Source: Physcomitrium patens
Lineage: Eukaryota; Streptophyta; Bryopsida; Funariales; Funariaceae
NCBI RefSeq assembly: GCF_000002425.4
Contig: NC_037273.1
Span: forward strand, 11,647,986 to 11,711,985
Reading direction: 5' to 3'
DNA: 64,000 nt
The translations under genes and the position numbers were made by a program. Positions 53,739-64,000 of the stretch are shown here, one piece after another. Each line of letters begins with the position of its first letter. Position 1 is the stretch's first letter. Under the pieces are notes generated by a model. The model saw nothing but the letters and a program-made list of their open reading frames with translations. It was not told the DNA's origin and did not search any database.

Positions 53739-56440
53739 GCAAAAGAGTTGTTCAATCATCTTGTTGGAAGTTAATGGTACATCTTAAATATTGCTCCAAA
53801 ACTTGATTAACATGCTCTATTAGTCTATCAGTTTGAAGATGGAATGCTGAAGATAGTTTATATCCATCTTTAAAATCTTAAAAAAAATATGCCAAAACCT
53901 TGATACAAATTAAGTTCCTCTATTTGATATAATATCTTTGGATAATCCATGATAGCGATAGATATTGTCAAGAAAGAGCTTAGCTGTTTCTTCACCTGTG
54001 ATAGATTTTGTACATGATACAAAATGTGCCATCTTGGTAAAACGATCTACTATCACGAATATAGAGTCATAACAGAACCTGAGATTGGAAGATCCGTCAT
54101 GAAGTCCATAGAAACAGAAGACCATGGTTGTTCTGGAATGGGTAATGGCTGAAGAAGTCCAAAAGGTTGATGACGAGGAGTTTTTGATCTAGAACAAACA
54201 TCACATGATTGTACAAAATCTTTGACTGCCTTCCACATTTGAGGCCACCAAAAATCCTAAGATATTAGCTCCAAAGTCTTATTATATCTAAAATGTCCTG
54301 CTACTGGGAAGTTGTGATGAGCTTGAAGAATACGTAAACGTACTTCTTCTTCTGGAATATATAGGTGTCCTTTGAAATAGAGTAGGTTATTCTTGAATTC
54401 AAATTGAGAGGATTCATAAGATTTAGAAGAATTATTCTTGATATCATGAATAAGAGGATCTAAAGACATATTAACTGGACTTACTTGAGAAAAGTTAAAT
54501 CAATAGTCAATGTTGATTTTATTGCTCTAAGATGAAATTCTTCCGGCTTCAAGAGAACTGTTCTTTGTTGCTCAAAAGCTGCATCTCCTTCTTTTGGTGC
54601 AAGATAAGAATGTGTAGATAAGGCATCGGACAAACCTTCTTATTTTCTTGGCCGATAAGTAATGATGAACTTGAATCTTGATAAAGACATGCTCCAACGA
54701 GCTTGACGATAATTTAATATGGGTACTGACATGAAATACTTAAGGTTCTTGTGATCTGTATATATGGTGACTGGATTGGAAGTGCCTTCTAGATAATGAT
54801 GCCATTCTTGAAAAGAATCCATAATTACAAGAAATTCTTTGTCATGGATTTCATAATTGATTTCTACTGCTGAGAATTTTTTTGAATGAAAGGCTACTAG
54901 ATGAAGTTTGTCATCTATTTCTATTTGTAATAAAACCGCATCCAGAGCAAAGTCTAATGCATTTGTTTCCATAAAGAATGCTTTGGAAAAATCAACACGA
55001 TACAAGATTGATGCACAAACAAACACTGTCTTCAAAGATTCAAAAGCAACTTCCGCTTCTAGATTCCATTGGGATTTGTCTTTACAAGTCCAACGTGTAA
55101 GTAGAGTTGCAACTCGAAAAAAGTCTTTGATGAAGATCCGATAGTAGTTGGCAAATCTCAAAAAACATTGGACATCTTTTATCATTTTTAGAATCTTTCA
55201 ATCTATAATAGTTTGAACTTTCTTAGGATCCATCATAAGTCCATCATTTGAAATGATGTAATCTAAAAAATCAACTTCAATAGTATAGAATACACACTTT
55301 TCTATTTTGGCATAGAGTCCTGCATCTCTTAATTTTTGTAACACACAATGAACATGAAGTTCATATTCTTCTGAATTCTTAGAATAGATCAAGATGTCGT
55401 CTACATAATAGACCACAAAATCGTCCAAAAACTCTCGAAAAATATCATTCATTAGATGTTGAAAAGCTGCTAGTGCATTTATAAGTCCAAAAGGCCTGAC
55501 GTTGTATTTAAAATGTCCATACCTAGTTCGAAACGCAGTCTTCCATTCATCTCCTTCTTTGATGCGTACTAGATTGTATGCTCTCCAAAGATCTATTTTT
55601 GTATAGATCTTAGCTTGATTTAGCTGATCAAGAAGTCTAGATATTAAAGATAGTAGATACCTGTTCTTGATGGTAATCTTGTTGAGTCCTCAATAATCAA
55701 CACACATCCGCAATGATCCATCTTTTTTCTTCACAAATAGAATTGGAGCTCCTACCCGAGATTTAGAATGGCGTATGAAATTCTTGGCTAGATTTTCTTC
55801 AATATACTTCTTGAGTTGAATCAATTCATTTTGTGATAAACTATACATTGGTCCAAATGGCGGTTGTGCTATTTCTTGGAGGTCAATTGAGCAATTATAG
55901 GGACGATGTTTCGGGAGTGTATCCGCATTCTTTTTTTTGAATACATCTTGAAATTCTTGATATTAGCTTGGAATGCCACTTGAAGTCTTTTCACTAGTAG
56001 AAACGGGTGTGGCATAAATAATATATGGTGATTCTTTCATAGCAGCATCCAAGAAAGCTTTTATACCTATAAATACGGATATAATTGAATTGGACTTATG
56101 ACTCTCTACTTGATTAATTATACTGTTAGTTATACTTTTAGAGAAAGTAAGAGTTCAAGAAATCCAATCTATTTGAGGGTTGTATTTTTTTGACGACAAT
56201 AAATCTAAAATGACTGGATCAGAGGGAGATCTAATGATGTTAAATACTACAAAGCTATTATGACCATTGATTATTACTTCTATAGGAAGGATTTCGTGAG
56301 TAATATCTTTAGAAGATAATGGATGACCATCTATGATTTCTACATGAACAGGTTTAGTTTTCTTTACTAAAGATATGCTATGTCTTTTAGTAAATTCTTC
56401 ATCTAAAAAACACGCCAATGCTCTTGAATCTAACTAGGTA
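53739..56440 (-). pseudogene. degraded pol (protease to integrase) of the older Ty3 copy
   Basis: Minus-strand pieces in order: protease remainder (56,155-56,418, EEFTKRHSISLVKK), RT with YVDDILIYSKN (within 55,198-55,452), RNase H (54,640-55,185, METNALDFALDAV), integrase finger region (54,257-54,469, HHNFPVAGHFRYNKTLELIS) and integrase core (53,910-54,238, SMDFMTDLP, IISNRGT). Frame breaks and stops separate them. Integrase is cut off after QQDD at 53,734 by the chromovirus insertion. Confidence 0.85.
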
Positions 56441-56454
56441 GAGACTTTGTAATG

Positions 56455-57535
56455 TTTAGGTCCTAAAATAACATTTAATGTAAAACAAGAAGAGGGCTCT
56501 GAGGAGAGAATAGGACCTTTACTAGATGTTGTTCAAGGTTCCAGCCGCACAGTCTCTATTGTAATTGGACAATCTCATTTTTTAAAATATTATCTTCTTT
56601 CACAGCCATACTCCTCATTTTGTGATTGCGTCATTTTTTTGGACAATATTGAGCAGTGTGCTTTGGTTCTGCACAATATAAACATAATCCTTCTTGATGA
56701 CAACGAGTCTTTTCTTGCTTTATAAGAGGTTTGAAATGTATTGCATCAATTTGCATATCCTCTACTTTCGAATGTATGTGTTGAAGAAGTGTTGGTGTTG
56801 CCATTGAATTATAATAACATTGAGATCCACTTGTACAGTTCTCACATCGAAATTCAAAAAGATGATTGTCACACTTCACAACAAAGTCAATTGCTTGACT
56901 CAATGTTTGAGGATCAGGTAAGTTGAGCATTAATTTTTTTACCTCATATTGTAATCCGTAGAGAAATTGGCTAATAAGTGCAGCATCATTCCACTTGATA
57001 TCAGTTGCAAGTTGTCAAAATTGTGAAGTGTACAACGTTACTGATCGATTGCCTTATCGTAAAATACGGATCTTATTGGTTGCAACACGAGTTGTATCAT
57101 ATTTTCCATACATGGATCGAAACTCTGTCAAAAAAGCCTCTAGATTATCTATTATTGGATCTCGTCATTCAAAAAAAGATGAAAACTACGATAGTGCTGA
57201 ACCTGAAAGAAGCATACCAATGAATCTAACTTGCGATCCTGGAGTTGGATAGCTTTGGGGTTGAAGTTCAATCACAAGTTGCACTTGATTGATAAATCCT
57301 CAAAACTTAGATCTAGTGCCATCAAACTTCTCGAGTAGGACAATTCTTGGTTCTCTAACATTGGAAGGGCGTTCCACCATAGGAAAAAGGACATGGTTTG
57401 GTGCAGATGTTGAAGCAGCTTCAACCATTTCTATATCTTCACTTCCTACCAATCTTGTTGCTCTTTGTGGTGGTAAATTAAGTTGATGCATCGCAAGCAT
57501 TAACTTCCTCAAATGCTCTTGCATTTATGCCATTG
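56455..57535 (-). pseudogene. degraded gag of the older Ty3 copy
   Basis: The N-terminal part at 57,300-57,524 ends LLEKFDGTRSKF. The C-terminal part at 56,631-56,930 has TLSQAIDFVVKCDNHLFEF and a zinc knuckle (CLYCAEPKHTAQYC). The 56,930-57,300 interval aligns with the same gene in the neighbouring copy but is frame-broken. Confidence 0.75.
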
Positions 57536-57741
57536 CACTCTTCATTTTAACAAATTCTGCTATGATAACACTTAAAAAAGAGAAGATATCTAATATTGCT
57601 TAAGATAAATAGAAGAAAGGACTTGAGAACAAAGAAAATACTAAGGACAATATCAGTTCAGAAAAAGGTAATCCGCAACTTCTAATATGCTTATATCTTA
57701 TTAAGAAAAAGGGATAATCCACTCTTAATCAAGATTAGACA

Positions 57742-57753
57742 AAGCTCTAATAT
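57742..57753 (-). other. degenerate primer-binding site (initiator Met tRNA type)
   Basis: The minus strand reads ATATTAGAGCTT right after the LTR end. The same place in the next copy (61,555-61,565) reads ATATCAGAGCC, close to the initiator-Met primer site TGGTATCAGAGCC but lacking TGG. Confidence 0.55.
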
Positions 57754-58319
57754 TGTAGGTGTACTCTTATTAATCTTTCAAGGATAAAAACTCGATGAAA
57801 AAGTAATTCAGATAAGTGAGCCTTCATTCAAAGAAAGGTAACAAAATATAAATAAACAAGTATGTATATTGAAAGAGAAACTTGAATGGCTATTGCCAAA
57901 AGACAAGAAAACTAGAGACCCTTGAAACTAGACTGGAAGCAAGAAAGAAGTTGACAAGAGTGAAGAAGGCTTCATTCTTGTCTCTATATATACTATCTAA
58001 CTAGGGGCTATGTGGCAACATTTTATAGGACCTCTAATATGTGTTGACTTTGTAGGACACATGCCTTGACTTACAAGGCAAGTTTTTCTACGTGTGGGGC
58101 ACATAGTTAGCTTGATCTTCAAGCTAACAACATGTGTGGCACATGGCCAATTTGTTGACCACGTTTCTAATCCAAAAAGTCAATTAAAGACACCTATGAA
58201 GTCAAAGCAATGTCTATGAAGCTTCTAAGAAGCTTTCATATTAAATACTATAGAATTAACTTCTTTTTACTTACTTTTACTTACTTCCACCTATTTGTAT
58301 ATGTAATTACTAGCTTACA
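57754..58319 (-). repeat. 5' LTR of the older Ty3 copy
   Basis: 566 bp, minus-strand TGTAAGCTAG ... CACCTACA. A TATA-like TATATATAG lies near 57,983. It aligns with the LTR at 61,566-61,975, which has an internal deletion. To its right the sequence switches at once to the protease region of the next copy. Confidence 0.8.
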
Positions 58320-59119
58320 TGAGTATATCCATGATAAGAGGTTTAGTTCTCCTCACTATAGTTATACTAAGTCTTTTAGAAAATTCTTCATCTAAGAAAC
58401 ACGTTAAGGTTTTTGATTCTAACAAGGCAGAGGCTTTGTAATGTTTAGGTCCTAAAATAATATTTAATGTAAAATAAGAAGAGGATTCTGAGGAGAGAAT
58501 ATCACCTTCATTAGATATTATATAAGGTTCTAGCCGTACGATTCCTATTCTAGCTAGAAAAACTTATTTTCTTATATATTATGTTCTTTGACATTTATAT
58601 TCATTATTTTATAATTACATCACTTCTTTAGATAATATTAATCAGTGTGCTTAGGTTTTTTAGAATATAAACACAATCCTTTCTAATGACAATGAGTCTT
58701 TTCTAGTTCAGTAAGAGGTTTGAATTGTATCACATCAAATACATATCCTCTACCTCTAAATGTATGTATTAAAGAGGCATTGGTGTTGCCATTGAATTAT
58801 AGTAATGTTAAGGCTTACTTATTTTCCTCTTAGATTAAAATTCAAAAAGTCGATTGTCACACTTCACAGCAAAGTCAATCACTTGATTCAATGTTTGAGG
58901 ATCAGGTAAGTTGAATATCAATTTCTTTACCTTTTATTATAATTTTATATTAAAAAATTGGCTAATAAATGCAGCATCATCTCACTTGATATCAATTCAA
59001 TGTTGTTGAAATTTTAAAGCATATAATATTAGAGATCAATTACTTTGTCACAAAATACAGGTCTTAATAATTGCAACATCAATTGTAATATATTCTCCAT
59101 ACATAAATCAAAACTCTGT

Positions 59120-60938
59120 TGTCATATTGTAACATGACTATATGGTGAAAGATGATAATATGGATCTTATTATAGAAGAGCCAAGTCAAAAGAAAAGGTA
59201 AAAAATTTTGGATAAAAGATATCTTTTTAGAAAAAATAGCTTCTACTTACTTGTAGGGCCAAAAATAAGGCAAAATAAGGTAGATTGGAAAAATAAATGA
59301 TATAGACATCTTTAGGAAGAAGTTAAGAGTAAATTCTAGTAAAAATTACTAAAAAAAATTAGATGTTGATACCCAGAGAGGGCCGATTATGAATTAGGGT
59401 CGAAATCAGACCCTAAGGCACAAAACCGAATCTCGACGACTACTCTAGGATTCTTTAGCAGATCGAAGAATGGAATTTGATAGCAAATTGAATAAGGTTT
59501 CTATAGGTATTGATTTTGGTTGCTTTGGAGTTGTTATGACTTTGTAAGAGTTTTGCAAAGTCAAGCTTTGTTTTGGAAGACTTAGGTTTTATGAAATAAA
59601 ATAGGGTTTATATTTTGGGTGATTTTGAGAGTTTTGTAGTAGATCTATAAGTGAAATTTTGTAAGTTTATGGTTATAGTTGTGTTCAATATGTGTTGTGA
59701 ATTTGAGCTCGATCTAATAGTTGAATTGAAGGATATTGAGGTTTAAGTGGGTCAAGGTCTTAGAAAGTAGAATTTTAGGTCTAGTGAGGGTTTTTAAGAT
59801 TTCTTACAATCTATTATTTGGATTGGAGTGAAACTTATGTGAAAGAATATTAGACTTATTTTTCTATGTGTATAAGAATTTTGAGATCAATCGAACAGTG
59901 CAAAAGAGAGATATCGGCTCTAGAAGATTGGCATCAAGATTGGAGAAGGAGGCCAGCCAATACCCGAGCACATTTTTGAAGTTATCATCAATTTGGAAAT
60001 TCCGATCCTTTTTAATTTTTTTGTGCTTGTTTTTAACTTAATTTTTAAGAAGTATGAAAAATTTGAGTTAAGATCAACGGTTTATTCATTAGTTATTGAG
60101 TTTTAAATCTATTGTAGGAATTACTAGGGTTTGGTTTAGGGTTTGGTTAGAGTTTGGTTTAGGGTTTAAGATTTGGATTAGGATTTGATTTAGGATTTAG
60201 AATTTGATTATTATTTGGTTTAGGATTTAGGATTTGGATTAGGGTTTGATTTTGGGTTTAAAATTTAGTTAGGTTTTGATTTAAGATTTGGATTAGGATT
60301 TGATTTTGGGTTTAAAGTTTAGTTAGGATTTGATTTAGGATTTAGGATTTGATTAAGGTTTAATTTAGGATTTAAGATTTGTATTAGAGTTTGGTTAGGA
60401 TTTGGTTTAGGATTTGATTGAGATTTGGTTTAAGGTTTGTTTAGGGTTGGATTTAGGGTTTGGTTTAGGATTTGGTTAGGATTTTATTTAGGATTTGGAT
60501 TAGGATTTGGTTTAGGGTTTGATTAGGATTTGGTTTAGGATTTGGTTGGAGTTTGATTTATGGTTTGTTTAGGGTTTGATTTAGGATTTAGGATTTAGGA
60601 TTTAGGATTTGTTTAGGATTTAAGATTTAATTAATTTTGGCCTAAAGTTTGAATGAAGTCCAATAGGATTTTAACTAGGATTAAATTAAGATTGATTTGA
60701 GATATATTTGAGAGATATTTGTCATTATTCTAATATTTCTTTAAGATTTCTTATTGTTTCTTTGAAATTTCTTTGAAGTTTCTTTAAATTTGATTAAGCT
60801 TATTTAGCATTATTGTGGTCCAATTAGAGCATTGTTAGTATTCTATTAAAATTAGGGTTTTATTATTATAATTTCTATTCTTCCTTCCATAGCCAGGTGC
60901 TCAGAGCATTCTCAAGTAAGACTTCACAGATTACATCA
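59120..60938 (+). mobile_element. solo-LTR-like insertion in the third Ty3 copy
   Basis: It begins TGTCATATTGTAACATGAC and ends ATTACATCA. The first 31 bases match the minus-strand LTR start of the Ty3 element at 27,827 at 27 positions, so it is probably an LTR of a related family. Flanks CTGT (59,116-59,119) and CCAT (60,939-60,942) would be a 4-bp target duplication that has diverged by two transitions. No coding potential. An alternative is that a separate LTR begins at 59,364 (TGTTGATACCCAGAGAGGG). Confidence 0.6.
60118..60625 (+). repeat. degenerate telomere-like (TTTAGGG/TTTGG) repeat tract
   Basis: About 500 bp made of TTTAGGGTTTGG, GGATTTGGTTTAGG and variants, with irregular 6-7-bp and 12-13-bp spacing. 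It resembles decayed plant telomeric repeat (TTTAGGG) with G-to-A changes. It lies inside the solo-LTR-like insertion. Confidence 0.85.
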
Positions 60939-61565
60939 CCATCAAAAAAGCCTTTAAATTATCTAATATTAGATCTTATCATTTAAAAAAAGATAAAAAT
61001 CATGATAATGCTAAACTTGAAAGAAGTATATCAATGAATCTAACCTGTAATCCTAGAATTGGATAGCTTTGGAATTGAAGTTTAACCAAAAATTTTATTT
61101 GATTGATAAATCCTTGAAACATGGATCTTATGTCATTAAACTTCTCAAGTAGAGAAACTCTTGGTTCTCTAGTATTGGAAGAATGTTCTGCCATAAGAAA
61201 AAGGACATGCTTTGGTGTAAATATTGAAGGAGCTCTAATCATATCTATATCTTTGATTCTTGCCATTTTTGTTATTCTTTGTGGTAGTAAATTGAATTGA
61301 TGCATCACAAGTATTAACTCCATCAATTGGTCTTGCATTTATACTATTGCACTCTTCATTTCAAGAAGTTCTATCATGATAATACTTAAAAGAAAATATA
61401 TCTAATTTTGCTCAAGTCTTATAAAAGAAATGATTGAATATTAAAGAAGATACTAAGAACAATATCAATCTAAAAGAGAGTAATTTGCAACTTCTAATAT
61501 GCTTATGTCTTATCAAGAGAAAGTAGTAATCCACTCTTAATCAAAAAAAGACAAGGCTCTGATAT

Positions 61566-61975
61566 TGTAAGTGTATTCTTATTAATCTATCAAAGACAAG
61601 AACTTCATAAAAATAAATCAATAAGTATAACAAAGTAAAAATAAAGAAGTATGTATATTAAAAAGAGATTGGAATAGCTATTTCCAAAAGACAAGGAAAC
61701 TAGAGACTCTTGAATCTAGACTAGTCTCTTATATGGCAAGTTCTCTATGTGTATGCGACATAGTTAGCTTATTCTTTAAGCCACCAACACAAGTGGCACA
61801 AGGCTAACTTGTTGACTATGTTTTTAACCTAAAAATTCAATTATAGATACCTATAAAGCCAAAGCAGTGTCTATGTAGCTTCCATAGAATATATTATGAA
61901 ATTAACCTACTTTTATTTACTTTTATCTACTTCTATTTAATCACATAGATAATTATTGGTTTACATGTATATGTT
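61566..61975 (-). repeat. 5' LTR of the third Ty3 copy
   Basis: Minus-strand TGTAAACCAATAATTATC ... CACTTACA, 410 bp. It lacks about 150 bp present in the 57,754-58,319 LTR (between CTAGACTAG and CAAGTTCTC). Followed on the minus strand by ATATCAGAGCC, an initiator-Met type primer site. Confidence 0.75.
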
Positions 61976-62580
61976 TGTAATACAAATCTATAAATTATTA
62001 CTTATAGATCTAATACCAAACTTACAAAATTTTCTCATATAAATTATTTTTTTATTTTACAAAATTAGATTCACTAAAAACAATCCTAATTTTGCAAAGT
62101 TCTTAAAAAATCAATACAAATTCAAATTGCCTAGAAGCAATGCTCAAAAAAATCTTTTAAAGTCTTCTTTCAAATTCTACTCTTTGATTTGTAGAAGAAT
62201 CCCAAAGTTGTCATCGGTATGCAGTTTTGGTGCCTTAAGATCACATATCAATTCTAATTAGTAATTACTCCATTTTGGATATCAATTTTTATTTTCTCGA
62301 GATAATTTTTGATAAAATCAACTTCTAACTCTCTCATTTATACGTCTACAGTCTTTGTTTTTTTAATCTATTTTTTTTATAGTCCTACAAAGTAAGTAGA
62401 AGCTTACTTTGCAAAAAATTTAATATTTATATTTTTAATTTTACTACCTTTTGATTATTATCTATATTTTTAAGATAATATTTTACAATATTTTGAGATA
62501 AGATCTTCTATAACATAATATTTTTTTATTCTTTTACTTATTAGTTATGTTATATCATAACAATATTCCTTCTAACTATT
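61976..62580. other. AT-rich interval between Ty3 remnants
   Basis: No frame or element recognised; may include decayed integrase end or LTR of the fourth copy. Confidence 0.5.
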
Positions 62581-63346
62581 AATTTAAAGATGAAAAGCCA
62601 AAGAGAGCTTTATATCCACTATTAGAATCTTGAAAATGATTTTCCAAAGTCTTGATACAAGTTGAGTCCTCTTTTTTGATATATTATCATGAGTCAATTT
62701 ATGTTAGCAATAGATGTTGTCAAGAAAAAACTTAGCCATTTCTTCACCTATGATAGATTTTATATATGGTACAAAATATGCCATCTTAGTAAAATAATTT
62801 ATTATTACAAATATAGAATCATACAAACCTGAGACTAAAAGATCCATGATAAAATCCATAGAAACAAAAGACCATAATTATTTTAAAATAGGTAATGGAA
62901 TAGGTAATATGACAAGAAATATTTGATCTTAAATAAATGTCTTATGATTGTACAAAGTCATTGACTATCTTTTACATTTATGGCTATCAAAAATCTCTTG
63001 ATATTAGCTCTAAAATCTTATTGTATCCAAAATATTTTATTATTAGAAAGTCATAACAAGATTAAAAAAGACATAATTATGTTTTATCTTTTGGAATGTA
63101 TAATCATTCCTTGAAATAAAGTTGATTGTTCTTGAATTTAAACTTAGAAGTATCATGAGACTTAGAAGAATTATTCTTAATATTGTGAATATGAAAATCA
63201 GAGAATATATTTGATTGAACTTCTTTGAAAAAAGTTGAATCAATAATGAATGTTGATTTTATTGCTCAAAGATGAAAATGCTCCAAATTCAAGAGAATTA
63301 TTTTTTATTAATCAAAAGTTACATTTTTTTATTAAATATAATTTTT

Positions 63347-63402
<56 letters not shown>

Positions 63403-64000
63403 ATTAGATTAGAAGTACCTTCTAGATAATGATACTATTTTTGAATTGAATCCATAATTATAAGAAGCTTTTTATCTTAAATCTTATAATTAATCTTGGC
63501 TACTAAAAAGTTTTTGGAATGAAAAGCAAGTAGATGGAGCTTATGATTTGCTCCTATTTGTGACAAAATATTATCCAAAGCAAAATTAAATGCATTTATT
63601 TCTATGAATAATGCTTCAAAAAAGTCAATACAATACAAAATTGGCATATTAATAAATATAATTTTCAAGGCTACAAAAGATACTCCAACTTCTTTGCTCC
63701 ACTCAAGTTTGTCTTTATTAATGAAACTTATAAGATAAGTTATAACTTGGGAAAAGTTCTCAATGAAGCTTCAATAATAATTAAAAAATTCCGAAAACAT
63801 TTATACATCTTTGAATGTTTTTAGAATCTTCTAACCTATGTTAATATCGAACTTCTTAGGATCCATCATAAGACTATTGTTTGAGATGATGTATCCTAGG
63901 AAGTTAACTTAAGTAGTGTAAAATACACACTTTTCTATCTTAGCATATAATCTTCCATCTCTTTATTTTTGTAATATACAACAAACATGAACTTCATGCT
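62581..64000 (-). mobile_element. fourth Ty3 remnant (integrase to RT), running off the window
   Basis: Minus strand, right to left: RT end (63,800-64,000), RNase H (63,477-63,668, IEINAFNFALDNILSQIGAN), integrase linker and core (62,590-63,250). It aligns with 53,840-55,350 of the second copy through its whole length. An (AT)n tract at 63,350-63,397 sits within the RNase H-integrase part. No intact frames. Confidence 0.75.
63350..63397. repeat. (AT)n microsatellite, longest in the window
   Basis: About 24 units, expanded inside a dead Ty3 pol. Confidence 0.95.

Larger units (their letters stand above)
53734..58319 (-). mobile_element. older Ty3 copy (minus), interrupted by the chromovirus
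   Basis: From right to left: LTR (57,754-58,319), primer site, gag with CCHC knuckle, protease, RT, RNase H and the first part of integrase, ending at 53,734 where the chromovirus LTR begins. The missing integrase end and 3' LTR were not found left of 48.9 kb, so a deletion accompanied or followed the nesting. It is related to the chromovirus in pol wording but has a different LTR. Confidence 0.85.
58320..61975 (-). mobile_element. third Ty3 copy (minus), strongly decayed and split
   Basis: Protease and gag sequence (58,325-59,115) aligns with 56,340-57,127 of the preceding copy, then stops at CTCTGT. Alignment resumes at 60,943 (CAAAAAAGCC) through gag (61,000-61,338, LLEKFNDIRSMF), primer site and LTR (61,566-61,975). 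The 59,116-60,942 interval is an insertion. No intact frame remains, and the copy is more AT-rich than its neighbour, consistent with greater age. RT and integrase parts are missing at the left junction with the 58,319 LTR. Confidence 0.8.

Overview
The window looks like nuclear DNA of a land plant. It has an 11-exon cytokinin-receptor-type hybrid histidine kinase with short GT-AG introns, an intronless CAF1 deadenylase of plant type, a telo-box promoter beside box C/D snoRNAs, and nested LTR retrotransposons in strongly AT-rich, (AT)n-studded intergenic DNA. A divergent CHASE domain and a chromodomain Ty3 element of a type I associate with fungi and non-seed plants hint at a bryophyte, lycophyte or fern. 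That is inference; no marker here fixes the species.

Layout. 1-3.4 kb: no recognised gene, then two tandem box C/D snoRNAs and a small lysine-rich protein gene, all on the minus strand. 3.4-8.9 kb: AT-rich DNA with a decayed Ty1/copia fragment and perfect snap-back hairpins. 8.9-28.7 kb: a tandem array of a 43-bp unit (about 260 copies), split by an 8.6-kb Ty3/gypsy element (19,237-27,827, minus) with 1.3-kb LTRs and a 4-bp target duplication; the 43-bp register resumes exactly after the element. 28.7-34.6 kb: AT-rich DNA with one GC-balanced unidentified island near 30.5-31.3 kb. 34.6-40.2 kb: the CHASE histidine kinase (minus), whose exons I could join in frame to 1,072 residues. 41-44.4 kb: AT-rich, microsatellite-rich. 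45.1-46.0 kb: CAF1 (minus). 46.9-48.9 kb: AT-rich. 48.9-64 kb: a nest of Ty3 elements in different states of decay. These are a plus-strand chromovirus (48.9-53.7 kb) whose LTR ends inside the integrase of an older minus-strand copy (53.7-58.3 kb), which abuts a still older copy (58.3-62.0 kb, itself split by a 1.8-kb solo-LTR-like insert), followed by a fourth remnant running off the right edge.

The cellular genes do not form one pathway: rRNA modification (snoRNAs), hormone perception (CHASE kinase) and mRNA turnover (CAF1). Most of the window is transposon and satellite DNA. The best leads are a heat-shock-element cluster in the U3 of the chromovirus LTR (53,299-53,529), a TAATG stop-start overlap joining gag-protease to pol in the first Ty3 element, an extra open frame between chromodomain and 3' LTR, a pair of snoRNAs with a covarying hairpin, and a pattern in which every stop codon inside the two better-preserved Ty3 elements can be explained by C:G to T:A change.
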